From Cylindrodendrum hubeiense (taxonomy: Eukaryota > Ascomycota > Sordariomycetes > Hypocreales > Nectriaceae), in NCBI GenBank assembly GCA_014621425.1, contig JAANBB010000423.1:1-34141 (forward strand): 34,141 nucleotides of DNA, given 5' to 3'. Positions 31,351 to 34,141 of the stretch are shown here, piece after piece. The notes under the pieces were generated by a model that was not told the origin of the DNA, did no database searches, and saw only the letters and a list, made by a program, of their open reading frames with translations. The translations under genes were made by a program, and so were the position numbers. The first letter of the stretch is position 1; every line of letters begins with the position of its first letter.

Positions 31351-33078
31351 GGCGAATAATACGCAGCAGAGAAGTGTAAGTTGAGACGGTGATTTTACAA
31401 AAGCACCCCAAGGAGGCAAATCTTGAGAGGAATAGACAGACACAAGGTCAACTCAGGAAAAGTGCGGGACCCCTTGCATTAATACATGCTTGAAAAAGAG
31501 GCCAACGCGGAAAAGAGGCTACGGAGTGAGTGACAGGGTGCAAAGGTCCTTACAAGGCGGACAAAATAAGCGAAACAGCCAAGAGTCCCCACCAACAATT
31601 GACAGGCTGCAAGCCCCATGTAGGAACCAAAATTAATTCCAACAGAGTAAGCTGTAAAGGGGCCGTGTCTCATTCGAGTAGTCGGGGTCTGACTGCGTCG
31701 TCAATGACATACGATGTTGCGGCTTGTAGGGATTTTGAACCCAATCGACACTTGTCGACTTTGATCATGAGCATCCCGAAGCCCAAAAAGCCCCGAGAAC
31801 TGGGCGATGCACACGGGAATGACGCAAGGGTTTCGATGAGATGATCAAGCCGATGCACATCCAAAGGGAAAAACAAGTAGGTTGCGAATCACAGGCGCTC
31901 CTCGGCAGCCGTGAGAGGCGTGGCGCCCAGCCACTCACACCGACCCCGTGCATGTGCAACGACAATAGCTTCGCCCAGTCTTCGCCCAGTCAAGCTCGAT
32001 CCTCGTCGCGGCTCGAAGCCCATGGCCCAGGTTCTAGTCGAGTCTGTCCCGTCTTTGCTAGCATGCATGTCTCTAAGCCTCGACGCCCGGCTTTATCCAA
32101 ATGGGACAAGCTGCTGGATATCACCGCGGCGCCAAGACCAGGCTGAAGAGGCCCCCGGTCGAATCATCGGCGACCACCGTGGGATCGCCGCACAATCACC
32201 GGTAGCGATGCGTCGTGGAACCCACACCAGCGCACGAACGGCGGGCAAGCGTAACTGCAACCCGCTGCCGCCCAATGGGTCCTGTCCTCTGTGCCGTTCA
32301 CACCGGTGCAGCGTGGCCCAACGAGGTTACGGCTTTTCGGCGGGCCAACGAGATCCCGCGACGTGCCGTCCGCACTCCGCAGTCCCGGCCCGTGTCTGCA
32401 TAGGAATCTCTCGACAAGTCGCGGAGCGAGAGCGGATACCGTGCCGGGCAGCGCCATGTCTCACCCGTTGCTTCTTGTGCGCCGATGGCAGCCTCTCAGG
32501 ATTAGCGAAATGCCGGATCGCCGCAGCAGCTCATGTCGACGACGCCACAAGTCTGACAGGATGGACACAAGGGAAGCGGCTGGCCAACATCCTGGAGGCC
32601 AAGACTCGCCCAAGTCCAATCCGGGGGCTAGGTTCGCAAGGGCGAAACTATCATGGCATTATGGTGGTCAAAATAGGGCCTTCACCTGTTGGTTCCCTTT
32701 CGCTCCGCCAGCTCAGCCCTGCCCGTGGTGCCATTCAGCATGGCGCTTCAGTTCGCCGAACCCATCACAGGCCTGTCCTGGTGATCCCCGCGGCTTGGCA
32801 CCGGGCTCGGGAAAGGGTGGAACGCAATTGGGTGGATTCAGCTCAAGAATAACGGACTCCGTTCGTAGTTGAGTTGGCATGAGCCGTGGGCAATCACATG
32901 GCGACGTCTGAATTTCGAGAGATGCCAAATTTCCGCCCATCTTGGCTCAACACTGCAAGAGTCGCCGCTGCAGGAGAGTCAATCCGAATGAGAGTTGGGG
33001 TATCTTCTTCCTACTAGGACAAGGTTGTAATACACAATCGTACAGCGCCCCATCTCTTCCCCTCCATCTTTCTATTGA
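31351..33078. other. Intergenic: DUF2235 promoter and IBA57 3' flank
   Basis: About 1.7 kb lie between the DUF2235 start and the IBA57 stop. The part from about 31900 to 32870 is G+C-rich and open in several frames on both strands, including 313 codons on the plus strand (31911-32852). Its translation is Arg/Ser/Pro-rich with no domain, and overlapping frames look no worse. I therefore treat it as a consequence of base composition. No tRNA or repeat is evident. Confidence 0.5.
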
Positions 33079-34141
33079 TCAACGCTTCTGCGCTTCCAAG
33101 CCTTGTCTCAACCACTCAGGCACAAACGCCTTGACTTTGACGCCTGTCTTGCTCCCGTCCTCTCCCCATTCCAGCACGAATTCATCTTCTGGCTTGAAAG
33201 CCGCCGCCGCCGTCTCACCGGGGAGGACAACATCAGTCATAATCTCCAGGCGACACAACCCCAGCCCGATGTTGCCTACTCCCTTGAGCCACTTGCCCGC
33301 GCTGCGGCCGCGCTTCTCGAATCGGCCAATACCCGTGGCTTGTGGGATCATGTCTGCTGTCACACTCTCGAGCGAGGTGCTCTCTGTGTGGTATGCGAGC
33401 GTTGTAGGGGCTGCGTGGTCCTTCTCGTAAATCATGCATGGCAGGACGCGCTTGCGGACAACTCCACGGTGCCTGGTGCGGATCGTGAGCTCCTGACCGA
33501 CGTAACATCCCTTTCGCCAGTCAATTCCATTCATGACATCCATGTTGCTCTCTTGCGGTAGGGAGTGTTCCTTCGGCATCTCCTCCTGGCCCTCCGCAAC
33601 GCCCTGTAGATATCGTCGAATCGTGTAAGCATCTTCGGTACTTCGCTCGAGGTCAACCTCGGGGGCCTTCAGATCTAGTCGCGCAAATCGATAGCCCAAA
33701 CCAGGTACTCGAGGGTCCTTGAGAGAAAGCTTGGTTGATTCCACAATTGAGTCCCAATTGGTCTTGGCTGAGTCGTCCCAGGCGTGCCAAACGCTCGCTT
33801 CATCCTCGCCCAACAACTTGACAGCCAGCTTTGCCCTTAGCTTATATCGCTTGATATGCTTTGCTAGTGTCGGCGCCTGGCCAGCGTCCACCTCGATGAG
33901 GAACCCGGGCTCGTCCGCCGACGCTCCTGATGCCCCATGATTGGGATACACGAACACATCAAAGAGCACTCGACCTGTCGCGGTCAGGAACGCCGTGTAG
34001 AATCCATCATTCCTCGGCTGTCCGCCCTTGTCAGTGACACTTGCCGTCACAATGCCCTGTAGAAACTTTGCCGCATCTGGGCCAGCGATGGAAATGAGCC
34101 GCCGGGACGACAGGGAGGTGAGGCCGGTCGCGGCGGGGGAG
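33079..34141 (-). CDS. IBA57: IBA57/CAF17 mitochondrial Fe-S cluster factor (5' end outside window)
   Basis: IBA57 works with ISA1/ISA2 in the mitochondrial matrix to make [4Fe-4S] clusters for aconitase, lipoate synthase and other enzymes; it is related to the folate-binding GcvT family. The C-terminal 353 residues are in the window and the frame remains open across the right edge, so the start and mitochondrial presequence are missing. The family signature KGCYVGQELTIRTRHRGVVRK is present, including the conserved Cys. The visible N-terminal part, SSRRLISIAGPDAAKFLQGI, and GFYTAFLTATGRVLFDVFVY are typical of the folate-binding fold. No intron is seen in the visible part. The stop is a TGA at 33081-33079. 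The assignment is secure. Confidence 0.95.
   Translation of the reverse strand, partial: SPAATGLTSLSSRRLISIAGPDAAKFLQGIVTASVTDKGGQPRNDGFYTAFLTATGRVLFDVFVYPNHGASGASADEPGFLIEVDAGQAPTLAKHIKRYKLRAKLAVKLLGEDEASVWHAWDDSAKTNWDSIVESTKLSLKDPRVPGLGYRFARLDLKAPEVDLERSTEDAYTIRRYLQGVAEGQEEMPKEHSLPQESNMDVMNGIDWRKGCYVGQELTIRTRHRGVVRKRVLPCMIYEKDHAAPTTLAYHTESTSLESVTADMIPQATGIGRFEKRGRSAGKWLKGVGNIGLGLCRLEIMTDVVLPGETAAAAFKPEDEFVLEWGEDGSKTGVKVKAFVPEWLRQGLEAQKR

Noticed and set aside
31660..31760. tRNA T-arm-like sequence GGGTTCAAAATCCC on the minus strand
   Set aside because: The T stem pairs poorly, and no matching D arm, anticodon arm or acceptor stem is found around it.

Overview
The window is nuclear DNA of a filamentous ascomycete. 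Most genes carry short introns (about 45-75 nt) with GTANGT-like donors, CTAAC/CTGAC branch points and CAG/TAG acceptors. The proteins are typical of Pezizomycotina. Resemblance of the thymine-salvage enzymes, from memory, to Neurospora and Cordyceps/Metarhizium proteins suggests Sordariomycetes, probably Hypocreales. The wide intergenic spaces are compatible with a Trichoderma-like genome, but I cannot name the species. There are no rRNA or tRNA genes, CRISPR arrays or intact transposons.

Layout. Positions 1-10570 hold no gene I can support: a G+C-rich part (about 1-7900) with short minisatellites and homopolymers, then a more A+T-rich part (about 7930-10570). From 10571 nearly everything is on the minus strand: coronin (10571-12749, 8 exons), a Bud4/anillin-like septation protein (13599-18084, 5 exons), HIS6 of histidine biosynthesis (19610-20504, 3 exons), a four-helix membrane protein with a PPxY tail (21516-22396, 3 exons), an APH-fold kinase-like protein (23344-24573) and thymine 7-hydroxylase (24984-26142, 4 exons). 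Divergent from the last, on the plus strand, is isoorotate decarboxylase (26840-27973). Then, again on the minus strand, come a DNAJC17/Cwc23-like J-domain protein (28071-28919), a DUF2235 hydrolase-like protein (29541-31350, 4 exons) and the C-terminal part of the mitochondrial Fe-S factor IBA57/CAF17 (33079 to the window end).

How genes work together. The clearest functional unit is the divergent pair thymine 7-hydroxylase / isoorotate decarboxylase. The first oxidises thymine in three steps to 5-carboxyuracil and the second decarboxylates that to uracil, so one 697-bp shared promoter serves the whole thymine-to-uracil salvage route. That promoter has three HGATAR sites within about 125 bp, which fits nitrogen control by an AreA/NIT2 GATA factor. 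Coronin and Bud4 sit in tandem and both act at the cortical cytoskeleton or septum.

The most unusual sequence-level observation is in the DUF2235 gene. Its second intron is best explained as an AT-AC intron of the U2 type (ATAAGT donor, CTGAC branch point, CAC acceptor), because the obvious GT donors either leave an in-frame stop or delete conserved residues.
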